DNA of 64,000 nt, from positions 43,046,706 to 43,110,705 of the forward strand of contig NC_021673.1 of the NCBI RefSeq assembly GCF_000247815.1, written 5' to 3'. Origin of the DNA: Ficedula albicollis. Taxonomy: Eukaryota > Chordata > Aves > Passeriformes > Muscicapidae. Made by a program: the position numbers and the translations under genes. Of the stretch, positions 47,001 through 62,000 are shown piece by piece (positions within the stretch are counted from its first letter, which is position 1; every line of letters begins with the position of its first letter). The notes under the pieces are model-generated. The model saw only the letters and a program-made list of their open reading frames with translations. It ran no database searches and was not told where the DNA came from.

Positions 47001-50000
47001 TGCCTGACTTCTTTGTTGGGATGCATCACTCCTAAGTTGGGAGAGATGATCCTTAAATATTAATCAGCTTTCTTGGGCTCCTCTTCCATTCAGTGCTTTA
47101 TCCCATGGTACTGTACCAATCAGACCACCGAAGATGCCAAAGTCTACTTGCATGAAGTCCAGTGTAGTGAGCTTGCTGTGCATACTTCTTGCTGTCCTAA
47201 GGATCCTTAATTCTACTCTTTCACAGTCCCAACCAGCCCCTCCTTGTTGGTGAGAGCAAGGCCCGGTATAGGACCTGTTCTCATTGGCTCCTTCAACATT
47301 TGGAGAAGGAAATTATCGTAAACACCTTCCAGGAATCTCCTGGATTGTTTATGCCCTTCTGTGTTGTCCTGGAGAGCAGGACCAGGGCTTGTGAATCTGA
47401 GACCTTTCCTATCTGACTATAGAGGGCCTCATCACTCAATCTTCATCATTTCATGATGAAGATATAATAGTTTTCATTTCTTGTTTTCTTTAAAATATAC
47501 TCACCATGAGGCATTTTATTGTTTTTCCTCTTTCTCCCCTGGACCTCAGTGCAGCCTTAGGTATTAATGTGAAGACAGAAAGTGGTTTATGCTTGTTAAC
47601 AGCAAAGTGGTTTTCTTTTGGAATCTGTGTTCTCTGTACTGTGTGTAGATTCTCACAAATCTGGGATTCAGTATTATTGCATACACTTAGCTTGTGTGAT
47701 AAGGAACGTATGAGGTTAGCATTTAATGTACTTCAGTCTTTATTAAGAATGCAATTGATTTGTCTTTGAATTCAGTTTTGCTATGAAAGAAATTTACAGA
47801 GGAAGGTTAGTGGATTTCAGCAAAGAGGGGGAATTTTGGTAGCTTTGGGGTGTTTCTCACAGCTTCCCTCTTCCTCTTAGGGTTTTGTGCTTTCTTGAGC
47901 TGCACATCCAATATGATGTATTCTTTTCTGCAGGTAAAAAATTTTCAGGGAGACCCATGTGTACACTACTGACTAACAAACGATATGAGTTGCTCTATAA
48001 CTGTGGAATTCAGCTCTTGCACATTGGGAGGCCCTTAGCTGCCTTTGAATGCCTGATTGAGGCAGTCCAGGTTTATCACTCAAACTCTCGTCTGTGGCTG
48101 AGAATAGCAGAATGCTGCATTGCTGCCAATAAAGGGGTAAGTAGCTTTGGAAAATTCTTCTAAAGAATGGCATGTGGTTACAGAAAGGTGGAACTAATAC
48201 CTAGAATTAAGCTGTGTATTTTGAAGGCCTGATGTTGTAGCACCTCTGTAAATCCAGGTTAATTATTTCTTGTGTATATGTATTTTTATGTGTTTAGTCT
48301 GGAGCTGCAACAGGTGAAGGGAGCTCTTTGCATGTGGTCTTTTTCTCTTCATGCAGCCAAAGTTCATCTGAAGTTTCATTGTTTCCTCACTCATTGTCCA
48401 CTAGAGATTAAGCAGGGTGAGACTTTGTAGTGTGAGTAGCGTGGAAGTGACAGAGCTGAGGAAGCAGAGATCAGCCTTCTTCACCCTGAAGCTGTTCTGG
48501 GAAACTGAATCTCTAATTGCTAAGTCTTCACCTTCTTCTCCTGGAAAAGTTGGTGGAAGCCTGCTGATGGCAGGCATATTACGTATCCTCTGACACATCT
48601 TGTTTTCAACCTGCTGATCCATGTATGGTTAGGATAAACCCATATGGTAAAATTCAGAGGGCGGAGGACAGGATCATTTGCTCTTAGAAGAAAAAACTGC
48701 ACCTAAATAGTATGTCTGTAAAATTAAGATACACTGTACTTGATTCCCTGTAAAACTGTAATTCACCCCTTAAGTGTTGGGGGAGTGATGATGTAATCTG
48801 TAATTGCATGATCCTATGCAGTTATTCTCACAGTATGGCCATTTCAGTCCTTACACAGGATGTGTGGGATGTGCATATATTTACTGCACACTATCCAAAT
48901 ACAAAATTGACAACTTTTCCCTTGGGAATTTGAATAGTACTCAATATTTTGGTATTTCTATTTTAGAGAATTTAAGAAAGATATGACTTTTTAGTAGAGG
49001 TTTGCTTGTATGCTGATTTCAGAGGGAGAGCACTGAAGATTTAAGAATGTTGGGTCAAAACTGGACTGACTGTGACTCTGTATGTGCTACTTGTCAGATT
49101 GCCTGAGTTTTATAAAACAGAGCTAATGCAGGAAGAACAGCTTTCTTCATATTAATTTTGCAATTTTCTGTATCAATCCTACTGGGTACAAGTCACAGAG
49201 ATAATGAAGACGCATGTGATCATCTCTAGTGAAAAGCTGAATGTGAGAGTGAATTAGCTTAGGTTTTGTGGCAAAAATCCAAAAGCTAGGATTCCGTTTA
49301 CAAGGACAGTGTTTAGTAGTCTGGAAAAGGAAAATACCAATCCTTTGGGGCACTTCCCTATTTACTGCAGACTAGCCAAAGTAGTAGATTATCTTGGCAT
49401 GGATTCATATTTATGGTCTGAACACCATGCGGAAAAGCAATTTCACTGAAGCTAATTTTCACCCACTTTAGTATTTTAGTTTATAAAATATAAATGGAAG
49501 AAGATTCCCTTTTAAACGCCTGCATTTCGAACACCTTTTTTAAAATATGTGCTTCATATCCAAACTCAATTATGCATTTTTTATTTGGCAGTAAATGCTA
49601 CTATGTCAATATTTTTGCAATAGATTCTGATTTTTTTTTTTTTTTTAAGTGGTAACTATTGAAAATCCAGATTTAGGATAAGTTTTTTCTCAAAACTGCA
49701 ACTCTTCATCACTCACTAAACTTACAAGTGAAGTTAAGATGGTTCATAGTAAAACAGCCAAATAAACCCCAGTAAATATGGTGTAAAGATAATTCTTGGG
49801 ACTGACAGGGTACTTTAAGTTCATTTGACCCCCAGATTGTGTCTGCATACTCAACAATCCATTAAACAATTTAATGTAATGTACCTTTGCATATATTGTT
49901 GTTCAGCTTTATGCTTCCCCATGGAACAGTTTTGGAGCAGCTTTTCCAAAGAGCGTTTTGAGTGCTGTGTAAGCAGAGAGAGAAGATGGCAAGCATTACA

Positions 50001-53000
50001 GTGCCAAGTCTGGATGTTATTTGGCAGATCAAATTATTTCTTTTTAGATATCCTGTCAGTTCTTTTAATATGACTTGGTTCATTGTTCTTTTGCTTTCAA
50101 AACAGAGGAGAAACTGGGTCAGTAGGCTATCAGACAAGCTGTCAGAACTAATCTGTGCCTATACTGTGTGCAGTAAAACCCCTCTGAAACACAAAGACAA
50201 TAGAAAGTGCTTGATCCTTCATTGTACTTTAGATTTAAAACTTTATCCATTATTCTTATATTTTAGCAGGGTTCAAGGTCTTCTTTCAACCTTCACTTTT
50301 GTCAAGCTCTCATTCAATAGCCTTGATATTTAAGCTGGTTTTTTTCCTTTTTCCTTTTAGACATCAGAACAAGAGACTAAAGGTCTTCCCAGTAAAAAGG
50401 GAATTGTGCAATCAATAGTAGGTCAAGGCTACCACCGTAAGATAGTCCTAGCATCCCAGTCCATACAGAATGTTGTTTATAAGTGAGTATGTTTTCCATG
50501 GGTTATTTATTTGGTTTTTATAGCTTTAAGGATGTATATCTGTTTATCAGAGATTTTAAAACTGTCATGGAATAACTGTTCATTTATGTAGTGAAGAGAG
50601 AGGCATGCTAAAATGCTTGGTGAGTCTTAAACATAATTTTGTGCCACCTCTGAGATAGCCAGCAGAGGGCTTAACTGTGTGTTTATTGTAAGTAAAATGA
50701 GCATTAAAGCTTAAAATTTATTATCTGAAATTTTTATTTTCAGATAGCTAAATCTATCCTCTTTTTCTAACTTAATGAATATATATATTTATATATATTC
50801 AGTAATCTACTTTAGAAAAATGCAGGAAGAATCTAGTTGCTCTGCCATAAAAATTCAGTAAGCGAAATCAAGAAATTATGTCGTTGAATCTATTTGGGCA
50901 TCGTGATGTATTTTCAATATGTAAATATAACAAGATAATATGTCCTCATAAACTAAATTTGGTATATTAAAACATTATTTAATATTTTTAGGGTGAAGTT
51001 TTCTCTGCATTCAGGTATTTCTGGAGCTCTGCTTTTATTTTTAATTTGGTAAGATTACTACTTATTGGTTAAATTCTCTGTCTCTTTAAGTGATGGGCAG
51101 TCCTCAGCAATACCTGTAGCCAGCATGGAGTTTGCAGCGATTTGTCTAAGAAATGCCTTGCTGCTACTGCCAGAAGATCAACAGGAGCCCAAGCAGGAAA
51201 ATGGATCTAAAACTAGTAATCAGTTGAGTGGAAATACAGAAAACACTGAAAGCAGTGAACCATGCAGGTAAACAGAATTGAATATAAACCTTTATTTTTG
51301 TCCAGAGTAATTCTGGGCTGACAGTCTGTGTCTACTACTTATCTTGTCTGTCCAGCAGAAAAATAGAACATATCTGTAAATTCTCTTAACAGTGCTGACC
51401 TGTTCAAGGAAATTGTTCAGCTATTTTATATTTTAATTTAAGAATAAAATACTGAGTTGATTCCTCCTGTCCCTAAGAACTTTTATTAAATTAGACAGTG
51501 AAATTACTTTTTCCCTTGGCCATCTTTTTTTCTCTGCTGCAAATGTTATGTTTTCCCACACCCTCCTGCTGTGCATATTGGTATTTCTCTAATTGTAAGT
51601 GAAATTTCACATGTTACAGTGATTTTGTGGGTGTGCACACGTGCGCTGTGTACTTGATTCAATATATATATGAATGTCTGGAAACTCAGCTGTAAACATT
51701 TCCCCATGATCAGATTTGACATTCATCAGCCTTAGAATGCTTTGTTGTTTGCATTAAAATGGGAAACTAGAGTTAGAAAGTAGGTAGGAAAGCAGCATGG
51801 AGCTATTGCTTAGTAAATCATATTTGGCAGAAAAGAATTTAAGAAAAATAATTTTTGTCGATTAAGTTTCAGAAAAAGTAATTTATAGACAGTATGTTGA
51901 AGGTGGTTTAATTGATTGCATCACCTCATACGTTTTGGACTTGCTTTCTAAGAGTAACTTTTGATCATAGTTTGCACTTTCATTAAAAACTATTTGAGGG
52001 GAAATGTAACAATAAGTCATCTGGAAAAAGTGTATGTGGTAGAACTTGAACTACTTTGAGAGTAATGAGAAATCACACTGGTTTTGTCAGACCTGAGTAC
52101 AGATAAATGTTAAGAAGATAAGATCCATTTTTCACAAGGCAGGAATTACTGCACACATACTGTGTTGTGTAGGCACAAAGTGCACCCTCATATATTGTGA
52201 GGCTGTCTGCAGATAGACTGGCTGGGGGTTAGTGGCTGTTACTGTTAAAACAATATTTGAAAGCTGTTCTCTATAATCCTGTTTTTTCAAGTACAGTCTA
52301 TCTTGTCAAATGACCAAAAATGATTTATAAAAGCCGGAGGGGGGAGGGATTGGTTGTGGGTTTCTATTTTTGTTTGGTCGTTTGTTGTAGGGGCTTGTTT
52401 TTTCTTTCTACTAAGGTTGGAGGTTCTCTGGCAAGTATATATGCAGTCTATTGAGGTGAATCTTCTCTGGTTTAAATGGGACTTTGATTTTAAGCTTTTG
52501 AGGCTCACTAAGGGGCAGTGATGAAAACAAAATGGTGGCCCTTACTCAGACAAGACAGCTTTTTTTTTGTTTTCTATTGGGATGGTTTTCCTTTATTTTT
52601 GTAGGAGTGAGGAAAGGAAAACATGCCCTGTGTGGGAAGATCCTTTGCTACCTTCTGCTTTCAAAACCAGATGCTTCTTCAGCTGAAAAAAGCTAAAGAA
52701 AGGACTCCCTCATATCTCCCAGTATTCATTGCCAATTTCAAAATACCCAACAAAGGAGGCTGTTCTTGAATTTTTGTGTCACATTCTGAAAAGTTCTCTG
52801 AGGATTTGTTCCTTCTGACAAGGGAACCTCTGTGAGAGAACAGTAAAACATACAAGGCATTTGAAGAAAATCGCACTAATTGAACAGGATAGTTTTAAAG
52901 GAAATCCCACTAATTGAGCAAGCTGACTCTTAAGGCAGATTCTTCTGTTATTCACAAGAAAACAGTGAATGCTTTTAGTGGTTAAGGGTATTTTTTTAAA

Positions 53001-56000
53001 CTAATTTTTGGTAAAGGCATGAGGTATATACTCTACAGCAGTATTGAGTATGGATTTCCTTGGAGTTTTGTGCTGTATGTTTTGAATGTTGGAGTTCTCT
53101 TACATATTTGTAATAGACAGACATGAAACTCATAAATTAAGTTCTTGTTAAGTGGACAGTTTCAGTTTCAATTCTGAATTTTCTTTTAAATCTTTTTCTA
53201 GACCTTGGTGTCTCTCTCTGCCAAGATACAGCCATTAGCTGTCTCTTCAGTTCCCATTCCAGAGGGAGGTTCTTTCAGCTTATTGGAGGGTGGAGTTTCG
53301 TGCTTCTTAAAGAGAATGAATACTCCCTAAATGCTCCCTGAAAAAAAAAAACAGGTGTAATTTTAAGAAAGTAAAATTTTATTTGGAAAAAGAAAAAAAA
53401 AAGTAAAAAGAAGAGACATTTTTGTAGTAAAGGATAGCTAGAAGTCTAAAGGAAGCTGTAGCACTTTGTGGGTTACCTTTCTAGAATATTTATGTAACAA
53501 GTTTTTAGAGGTCTAGAGAGAAAACTAGTTTACTGCTTTTCTTACAGGCTAAAAGAAGAAAAGCTACCAATGCAGCAAATTCTGTGTCTCTCCAGTTAAA
53601 AATGCTTATCCTACACTGAACTTCAAAAATAGCTCAAAGCTGTGAAAAATGGTGTGGGTTGTTTGGTCTGTCAGTCAAATCCTTTCCAGCAAGTGTCCCA
53701 CTTCTTCCTTCTCAAATAGAATGGTTAGGAAAAGTGCATGTGCCTCAATCTGTGAATAATTTCAACTCCCTCTATTATAGGCTGCAAAATTTATGTTCTT
53801 TTAAATGGAGTGAATAAATACACTGAGAATTTTCAAATTATTTATTATAGTAATACACTGTTTTTATTCTAGCAATAAAAGTCACGAAGGGGATAAATTC
53901 ATTGCAGCTCCTCCTTCTTCGCCTTTGAAGAAACAGGAATTGGAGAATTTAAGGCAAGTAAATAATATAAAATATCCACCATTAATAAGCCTCTTCTGTA
54001 ATTGTGACTCCTAGGGGTTTTTTGTACGCACCTGCAATGTTGAATTGCAGCTGGTAATCTTTTTTTTCAAATGTGTGTGCTTCCTTTCTTCTGGACTTTA
54101 AATCTGAACAAATAGAAACCCTCCAGAATTTCAGCTTAGGTAGATCAGTCTGTTTGATAAGAGTTTTGTAAGTTTAGTGTTATATATTGGGCAAAACTGA
54201 AAATATCAAGTCCCATAAGGACAAATCTGAAACAGAATGGCTGTTGACACTGGTGGAAGGGGATGAAAATTATTGTAAGTACCTTTCCCTTTAAAGCCAC
54301 AATAAGACTAGTTTGGAATTTAGTCCCCACATTATTTGCTTGTTGGATGGGGAAAAAATGAAGGTGGAAATCAGTGTAGCTGTTTCTGCCTATGAGAATG
54401 GTGTTCCTTTCAGCAGGAATAAATCCATAGTTTGCATAAAATAGAAAGCAAAAATGCCTCTGTCCAGGCCCTTTGCTTTCTCACAGTGGAGAAACAGGTA
54501 GAATTTCACTGTAGATTTCTTATGTGTTCTCAAAGATCCTTAAACTGCGTGTTCAGGAGTCTGAGTGTTCTCAGATAGAATAACTCATGTGTGTAAATAA
54601 GTATCATGTTATCTGGAGCCTCTTTACTTTTCCCCAACAAGATTACTATTTACTGGCAATGTTAATTATTTCAGGTGACTTCCAGCCTGTTGAAAATCTC
54701 TTATTATAAAGCTTGCACCTGTTTTGAACAAAGAAATCTGTTTTAAGTTTGCATTATGGACAAAGCATATAGTAATTTCCCACTTGAACTCTTAGGTAAA
54801 CATTCTGTTTCAGCCTAACCCCAGGTAACCTATGTTTTATAATGACCAGCTTAACCTTTCCTTTGCTCCACTACATGTAGCAAATCTTCTTGTACTCATT
54901 TAAAAGCACTTCAGGAGAAATCCGTGAGGTGACTTTGATTATTTATTCTGAAGTGGTACAAGAGTGTGCTACTTGAAAATAGAACATGCTGGATTAAAAG
55001 CAGTGATGTGGGGTGCTTGTGGGTTTTGTGGGTTTTTTCTCCTCCTGACTTGAAAATGTGGCTGCCACATGTCAAAATTACATGGTGTCACTTTGTGGTT
55101 TTTTGGTTTTTTTTTTTAATATGTAGTCTTATCTTTCACAATCAGCTGTTGTTATCTACTGATGAAATCTGACATGTCAAGAAAAACTTAGCAGATCAGC
55201 AAGAATTGAGCTGCTTCTGGGAAAGAACTTCATATAAGGACAGGGAAAGCACTAATTTATTATTTTTTTCACTACCTGCTTTGGTTTAATCTAGAGGACT
55301 ACACATTCCTAGAAAATTATTGTGCTGAAACTGTTTCTAAGCTTCTGGAGATGTGATTAGCAAAATACGTTACACTCAAAGAGTAATCTTGTGTATTTAT
55401 ATTGTAAATAGTAAATTCCTGTAGCCTTGCTCACTAAGGAGCTAAGTGAGAAAATTGGAATTTTTGTTGAGTTGGAGAAAATTAAGGAAAAAAAATTCTG
55501 GATGTTGTCATGGATTATCCTAAGGAATAGTTATTCAGTTCAGTTTAGTTTAGTTCAATTTTTTCCTGGAAGTTACTGAATTGGAAAACTTCTGTTGCTT
55601 CTAGAACTGGAAAGGGACTGTGACTGCTTTTTTCGGATGATTTTATACAGTTGCGCATCCTTGTAGGAGTTCAAAATGCCTGGCTTACCTTTGCCCCTGA
55701 ACAGTTTTAAAAGCTAAAAATATCATCTAGAAAAGGTTTACATGTCCTATATGTTGTTTGATACTTCTGCACTAATTGGTTGAGGGCCTATTCTCATAAT
55801 AAGCAGTAATTCAATTGCAAAGTTTTAAAAGCCAAGCAGAAGTCTGAGGATACCAGTCTTTGCTAAGAGTTTATGCATTGGAAATAGAAACTCCAGATTT
55901 TTCTTCTGAGTTTCTCCTAAACAATTTTTCCTCGCTTCTTCTTGTCCTTGGACAAGCAAATTCCCCTTCTCTGCTCTCAGGCTCTGATATGTTCCACACA

Positions 56001-59000
56001 CCACAACCACCTAACAGTGTTTGTATACATCAAGAGAAAAGAAGTTCTGGTAGACCACAGTGCTACATTTGGAAAAAATTGTGAATTTTATTGGAGAAGT
56101 TGAGATGGACAGCAGTATACCTTGTTGTAGTCTTTCTCCCTAGATTGAAGATCTTTGTATGAGAACCTTGATTTTCCCCCTCAAAGCAGATAGAGAAAAA
56201 GAAATAGTTTTATCATTTGTTTTCTCCACACTTACCTAGTTTTGCCTCAGTTATCCAGCTAAACATTGAGTGGTCTGTTTGGCCTTGTCACGATATTAGA
56301 AGCTTACAGTGATTATCATCCATAGCTGTTTCACTCTCTTCTTCCTCACTCTTAGCCACTGTGTAGTTCTTCCCCTAACTCCCCTTTGCTGGTGCTGATT
56401 TTCCCCTTGGAGTAAGCACAGTTTGCATTCTGTATTTCTTCGTACTTTGTATTGTTTGCCTGTGTTGAAACATGAAAAGTAGATAGTTCATACCCGTTGT
56501 TGGGCTTAGCTATGTGAAGTTGTTTCAGATTACTGATGTTCTCTTAATGGTTTAGAGGTGCCTTCATACTATGTTTTGAAGATCTGGATTTGCTCTGGCT
56601 TGCCATTTCCCTGAGAAATAAGGCCAGTCAGATGTGGAGTTTGGGTTCCGTAAACTTACAGTCTGTGTGGGCTGACAAATCCTGTTGCCTAGACCTACAC
56701 AAGAAGGGTGTTTGACATAATCTGGCAGTTTAAAAAAACATTTTTCTTTTTCCTAGTGCAAAGGCAGTTTTATTTAGGGCATGTGGAGGCTCGGTGATGC
56801 TGGAAGTCTGCCGTGCTCAAAGGCGACCTGTGGAGTTTTGTCAGAATCCTGACCGGGGTGAAAAACTAGTTTGTCTTTTCCCTTGTGGTGCAATTCTTCT
56901 GCTCCGGTTGGCTGTCAGCTCTCCTGAGCGTTTGGTTCAGCCAGCTCAACAATGGATCCAAGTGCAAGAACACAACTGCAGAGAAGGAAACCTGCATATT
57001 TTCCTCCTTAGATGGCTGTTGATGAAGGCTTTTGCCAGCTCTTATATGGCCCAAACCATGACTAGAGCTTATAGCAGAGGAGTAGGTTTCATCCTGTTGT
57101 GTGATTGGAGCATGCGTTGGGCTTGAATTTACACTTGCAGAAATAAAAATAGGCTTTAAAAAAGTTGTGGGAAATGTAAGACACATTGATGGGAAGGGCA
57201 GTAACAATCAACTCTGCAGGCCCTGGCTTGTGTCGAAGGGTATTTTGCTGGTGACACTCAGCATCTCTGCTGGTTTAAAAGCTGTACTTCCTCAAGGCAG
57301 AGACAAAAAGAGGTTAGTTAGAAGCAGGCTGTTATTGCAGAGATTTTGTTTCCCCATTCCATCCCCCTCCCCAGTCACAACCTTTCAGAAATATTTTAGG
57401 TTTGGGATTTGACCTGGGGAAGCTTTCCTCTCCTTCTCTCAAGCTTTTGTATGTGTTCAGATTCGATGTGACATCTGGGCACAGTGGAGAGGAAGTGGGG
57501 GGTAGGGGGAAACACTGGAGAAGTTTCTTATCCTGCTTGCGCATAATTAAGGAGCATGCCTCCTGGGAAAGGGGAATAAAGGCACCCCAGGCCCTGCCAT
57601 GAATTACATGACTTACTGCTGGACCGAAAGCGGGCTTGACAGTTGCCAGAAGGTTGGCGCAATAATAGCCCGCCTACCAGCAGGAGAGCCAGCGGCTCTC
57701 CTCCCACCGCTCCCAACGTGGGACCCCACTCAGAGCATCCACTTGTCCTCCCTGGAGGAGAACAGAGTCCTGCTCACAGCAGGGCGTCGTGGGCAGAGGC
57801 TTGTGCCCTGAGGACAAGGCAGCCTGCACTGAATGATGTTTCACCAAGTGGAAAATATCCCCGAGAACCGTGTTTGGAGAGGAGGGGGGAAGTTATTACA
57901 AAGTGTGAAGCTTGGCCTAATGATGGCGTCCTGATGTGGGGTTATTGTTTGAAGATGGAGAATGTGAGTAGTTCAGATTTCATTAAATGAACTGCCAGAG
58001 ATTTTCTGGTTTTGGAAAGATAAGCACATCTGTGATGGCAACAAAATGCCATGGATCAATCAGAGTCTTGGCACTGGGTTACAGCCCTCAATTGAACACA
58101 AAACTGGAAATGCCAAATTCTCCAGTGTTTGTCTCCCTGTGTGCAGACATTGAACATTAGAAGAGTGAAATATGTTACAGCTTAATTGATAGCTGCTGTG
58201 TGTCTTACAGCAATCTAGAAATCTACTATTCTTCTCTACAACAGAAGGTGAGGGCAGAGGGGTACAAATAGGAGTCCAGGGCAAGACCAGTAACAAGAGT
58301 GTGAGAAAGGGAAACTGTCCGTGAGAAAAATGACACATGATGAAGTCCATCTCTTTTATTTAAGATGAAAACTGCAAAATCTTACTGAGCACACCGTGGT
58401 GATCCTTGGTTTATACTGGTCGTTCAATTGAGCCCATAAATAATGAAAACTAACTCTTTTACTTCCTAGTTAGATGGGAAGTCATTATTGAAAGTTGGAT
58501 TTATTTCTTTAGCAGTAAATAAGAAAGAAAACTTAACAGGTGTATTTGGAATCACAGAATTCTCCATTTAACATATTGGCTCTCTCCCCCTCCCCTTTTT
58601 TTTTGGTCTGTTTCCTTCCAGGTGCTCGATCCTTGCGTGTAGTGCTTACGTGGCTCTGGCTTTGGGTGATAACCTTATGGCATTGAATCATGCAGATAAA
58701 CTTCTGCAGCAACCAAAGCTCTCAGGGTCTCTTAAGTAAGTCTGATGGGGTAATTTCTTCTTTCTCAGCCCTGTTTTTGCTGGAGATTTCTGAGTTGAAG
58801 CTTCCAATGGCTGTAGTTGCTTGCCAAATCTGTGTTTGATCCAAAGAATTGCTTGGCCTGCTCCTGTTCTTGTTGGAGCCCTGACTATATATCCATTGAC
58901 ACACAGAAACATGAATTCTCTCCTTTGTGTATGAATTCCACACAATTTGGAATCAATTGCTGCTTTTGTTGCTGTTTCTCCAGCTCTGGGTCCCATGCAG

Positions 59001-62000
59001 CAGCAGGACCATCAGGTTTCTGTCATGATTCACTGTGGGTTTGCACATGCTTGGCACAGCACAAGGGGCAGGGATGTGCAGCTGTGGGTAGCCAACATCA
59101 GCCCAAACCCACGCAGCTGGAAGGTTTCTTATGAAACTACAGCCTCAGAGGGGAAGGTTTGCTCAGTCACTCAGGGTAACAGATCCTGTGTGTGCAGGAC
59201 CATCACTTCACCTGCTACTGCTGCTAGGTTCCATTCTTCAGTTTCTCTTGTTTACTTCTCATTTGGCACTGTATTTTTTGGAAGGATATTCAAAGTGCAT
59301 TCTTTTTCTACCCACCTGTTCTCATACAGCTGTACAGATTCAAAAAAGCCCTATCCTTCTGACACTGTGCATTTATGCACAGGATAAAGTATAGCAGAGG
59401 TTTTTGCAGAGGTTTTTACAGTGGTAATGTTTTTCAGATCTGGTAATGTACTTGTGGAAGGCAAGGTAACTCGTATTTATTTTTATATGCTGACATCATG
59501 CTCTAAACTGGCCCATGCTAATTAAATTCTTTGGCTCCTGTTCTTCACACTACTGCAGGAGCTCATCCTTTCACACAGTCATTGTATTAGCAAGATCTTT
59601 GAGGAGTTTGCAAGGTAACACATAATTTTGCGTTACTGTTATGTAATGAAGGAAATGCTAAATAATAGTCTTTTGCGAAGACAAGGAGGTGTCTCTCTTG
59701 GTCCCAGGGAAATAGGTGCTTTATTTTTATTAAATGTAAAATAATGTAACACTTTAAATTGTAGATATATCCATATTCTGGGGTGGCTTTTCTTAATTCT
59801 CTGAATAAAGCCCCACCAAAGTACTTTCTCTGTGGAATGGCAACTCCTGTGCATGGATGAATTGTCATTATTCAGGTGTGGATTTTTTTATTACTTTGGT
59901 ACCTAGAAGCAGCAAATGGTGGAACTGGGTATTACAACAATACCTTATGATCAAGTTAACTTCCCTGCAAGTGTTCCCAGTAATAGTTCCCATGTGCTCA
60001 CATTAAAAACTGCATTGTTTGTCTCATATAACAAACTGTGGGGATTGCTGTGCTGACATTTGTACCCTGACCCTTTGGTATTGTAGGTTTCTCGGGCATT
60101 TGTATGCAGCAGAAGCTCTCATCTCTCTAGACAGAATATCTGATGCCATCACTCACTTGAACCCCGAGAATGTCACTGATGTTTCCCTTGGGATCTCTTC
60201 AAATGAGCAGGATCAAGGTTAATGCATCCACACTTCATTATAACTGGTTATGCTTTCAACTGCCTTCCTGCTGTAACTTTGTAGACACAAATATAATGAT
60301 GATGAAGACATTTTGTTTTAAGACCTGTAGGTTATTGCAGGGTGGGGGAGGGTGTTGTTTGTATTTTTGTTGTTGTTTTTGTTTTCCTGGCTTCAGTTCC
60401 TACTTTGTGTTTGGTGTGTCTTTTCTTTGTTTGTCATTCCTATGAGGTGGTTAATTCTGTATTATTAATTTGACTGTATATTGTAATATTTTGGCTTGTT
60501 TGAAGGAAGCTTTTGAAAGCTGCTTTTGTTAAATGTGCTATTATGGTTAAATTTAGGGTTTATACCATCTCTTCTAGAATTTTGGTCTTTAAACCAGCTT
60601 TGTCATACCACTGAAATCTACTTTTGTGAGGTATAGGACTGGGGAGAATGTAGTTAATCTGAATCTTAGTCTTCTTGTTGGGAGTGTGTATTCTGTAAGA
60701 GACAAGTACTTCAGAACCATCTGTATAGTGAAGTCTACAGCAGCTCGGATTCCAGTGACATGCTTGCAGTTTAAACTTCAGTGTACTCATATGCAAATCT
60801 AAAAGCACAACACTGAAGACAGGAAGTCTAAAATTACATAAACTCTTGAGCAAACCTCTTTAATGTCAGACTGTGAGGAAAGCAGAAAATTTGTATCTTT
60901 GTATTATTTTTGTAATAACCTTTTAAAAGGTCATGGAACATGATGGGTTTGTGTTTGTTTTTTTGTTTTTTTCTTTGCAGGGTCCGACAAAGGAGAGAAT
61001 GAGGCAATGGAATCTTGTAAGTACCAGCCACTGTATTCAGCAGAGTACAAGAACTTACTTGGCCAGTTGGAATAAAAGTGTAAGAAAAACAAGAATTTTA
61101 TTTTTTTTCAATTGCAGCTGGCAAGCAGACACCACAGTGTTACCCCAGTTCAGTCACGTCTGCACGAACAATGATGTTATTTAACCTTGGAAGTGCTTAC
61201 TGCTTGAGGAGTGAATATGACAAAGCTCGAAAGTGTCTTCATCAGGTATGAAAAACAAATCTCAAGGCAGCTTTAGGGACAAATGTACTTCCTTCAAAGT
61301 GCCATTCAGACCACAGGAACTGAACTGGTGAGTTCACAGCCCAGGTTTATTTGCAGACCCTGCTGAGACAGTGGCTTTCTTCTGCCTTTGTGAACCAGTC
61401 TCTATTAGAAACAAAATTAATTCCAAATTCCTTCCTTGTGTAAAAAGTTCAGTAGGCAGCATTATTTTCCTTAGGTCATATCAGAACAGTGGAAGATGAC
61501 TGGGAAGCCTTTTCATGTTTTCTAACTTTACTTGTTTGGGGTTTTTTGTGGTCCTTTTAACGGTCTAGTAGGAATTGTTATAATTCAGAGGTTTTCTCCC
61601 TAGTTATTTAATAACTCACCATCAAAACTATTATTTTTTGGGCTGTGAGAACAAACTACAGTTCTGCTGGAGGTATGCTCCTTGTCTGCCTCTTGTCCCA
61701 AGATTTCTCAAGTCCTGCTTTTGAAATACTGTCTCCAGTTAGCCTGTGTCACATCTCATGGCTGGGACCCATCTCTTTCAGTCGTGATGTTTCTCTTCTT
61801 GCAGCCACTCCTGTCTGTCAGGAAGACTGCTTGGATGAATTGTTGAGCTACAAACTGGAACAGCAGCTTCCAAATTACTTCACAGTCATTGTGTATGCGA
61901 ACAGATTAAAATCCTATGAGCCTCTCAGCTACTTCAGGCAGTTGTCTGGCTCTTTTTCCTCCTGAGGCTTCTTATGATGGGGCAGGTGTCTGTGCTTGGG

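Noticed and set aside
58947..59387. A 146-codon plus-strand frame
   Set aside because: Lies inside CNOT10 intron 14 and has no similarity I recognise.
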